Shown piece after piece: positions 63,355 through 64,000 of a DNA stretch of 64,000 nucleotides (position 1 is its first letter; every line of letters starts with the position of its first letter). The notes beneath the pieces were generated by a model. That model was given only the letters and a program-made list of their open reading frames with translations, had not been told where the DNA came from and searched no databases. A program made the position numbers and the translations under genes. The DNA comes from Leucobacter komagatae (GTDB lineage: Bacteria > Actinomycetota > Actinomycetes > Actinomycetales > Microbacteriaceae): NCBI RefSeq assembly GCF_006716085.1, contig NZ_VFON01000001.1, forward strand, positions 2,046,001 through 2,110,000, read 5' to 3'.

Positions 63355-63430
63355 CCGTGTACTCTGATGGAACGGATCACTCCACTTCTCTGTCAAGCAC
63401 GTGCCGCAACGACGCGAAAGGCCCTCAGCG

Positions 63431-64000
63431 ATGAGCACCTCACACTCCCCCGACCACGGCGAGCCAGGCGGCAGCCAGGTCACCGTTCCCGGCCCTGCCA
63501 CCGTCGCAAGCGGGGCCGTCGGCTTCGCGAAGGCCCGGCGATCCTCACTTCTCGGCGCGATCTTCCTGATGGCGACCTCGGCGATCGGCCCGGGCTTCAT
63601 CACCCAGACCGCGACGTTCACCGCGACGCTCGGCGCAGCGTTCGCATTCGGCATCCTCGTCTCGATCGTCATCGACTTCATCGTCCAGGCGAATATCTGG
63701 CAGATCATCACGCTCTCGGGCAAGCGCGCGGCAGAGCTCGCGAACGCCGCCATCCCCTACTCGGGCTACCTGCTCTCGGTACTCGTGATTCTCGGCGGCC
63801 TCGTGTTCAACATCGGCAACATCGCGGGTGCCGGGCTCGGCCTGAATGCGCTCTTCGGGCTCGACGCGCGCATCGGCGGCGCGATCAGCGCCGTCCTCGC
63901 GATCGCGATCTTCCTTTCCCACCGCGCCGGCATCATCATGGACCGCGCGATCATCGTGCTCGGCATCATCATGGTCGGTCTCACCATCGCCGTCGCCGTC
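63431..64000 (+). CDS. NRAMP-related transporter (truncated at window end)
   Basis: 190 residues are visible; it continues past the edge. After a 35-residue polar tail come helices starting LLGAIFLMATSAIGPGFITQ, TATFTATLGAAFAFGILVS, and GYLLSVLVILGGLVFNIG. NRAMP helix 1 normally has the metal-binding DPGN; here the position reads GPGFITQT, so the canonical metal site is missing. This type (YcsG-like) often neighbours LamB/YcsF 5-oxoprolinase genes. GAAAGG upstream; divergent from GntR. Confidence 0.82.
   Translation, partial: MSTSHSPDHGEPGGSQVTVPGPATVASGAVGFAKARRSSLLGAIFLMATSAIGPGFITQTATFTATLGAAFAFGILVSIVIDFIVQANIWQIITLSGKRAAELANAAIPYSGYLLSVLVILGGLVFNIGNIAGAGLGLNALFGLDARIGGAISAVLAIAIFLSHRAGIIMDRAIIVLGIIMVGLTIAVAV

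Overview
The window is 64 kb of GC-rich chromosome from an actinobacterium, most likely a member of Microbacteriaceae (a Leucobacter-like genus is my guess). Supporting signs are the 32-residue actinobacterial ribosomal protein bS22, a short archaeal-type aspartyl-tRNA synthetase, a HAIR (HspR) operator in front of clpB, many GTG/TTG starts, and short intergenic gaps with 4-bp start/stop overlaps. I see no rRNA or tRNA gene, CRISPR array, insertion sequence or prophage.

Layout. 0-7 kb: a membrane-tethered ECF sigma factor, the succinate dehydrogenase operon sdhCDAB (minus strand) and manC. 7-11.5 kb: aspS, then a minus-strand operon for a SipW-type surface system: three exported proteins with SipW-type signals and one signal peptidase fused to an LPXTG-anchored ectodomain. 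11.5-16.5 kb: a methyltransferase/flavoprotein pair, an XRE-cupin regulator with an amine-oxidase-like flavoenzyme, an AraC regulator and a VOC protein. 16.5-25.2 kb: a six-gene minus-strand catabolic operon (RidA, DUF1028, M20 amidohydrolase, aldehyde dehydrogenase, NCS1 permease, SDR) with a divergent LysR regulator and a flavin monooxygenase; its substrate is unknown.

25.2-28.7 kb: two nearly identical tandem lipoproteins downstream of, and translationally coupled to, a WXG-like/alpha-beta-hydrolase protein, which resembles a secreted lipase toxin with duplicated immunity lipoproteins. 28.9-38.3 kb: glycerate kinase, Dabb protein, glutaredoxin, lipoprotein, bS22, ArsR regulator, two-gene KtrAB-type potassium uptake, proC, CDF transporter, DUF4031, and an ArsR/flavin-reductase pair around a palindrome. 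38.5-42.6 kb: a complete ABC importer (binding protein, two permeases, ATPase) with a strong hairpin after the binding-protein gene.

42.8-54.2 kb: tadA, upp, aldo/keto reductase, glycerophosphodiesterase, an N-domain-less clpB under a HAIR element, an AAA ATPase, threonine aldolase, a lysE/lysG pair, nitroreductase, a conserved small protein and hemD. 54.4-64 kb: three small envelope proteins, a protoporphyrinogen-oxidase-like flavoprotein, a CPBP protease, glyS, a 2-hydroxyacid dehydrogenase, two alpha/beta hydrolases, a GntR regulator, and the start of an NRAMP-related transporter that runs off the window.

The strongest candidates for undescribed biology are the SipW-LPXTG fusion operon, the hydrolase/tandem-lipoprotein module, and the RidA-DUF1028-M20-NCS1 operon.
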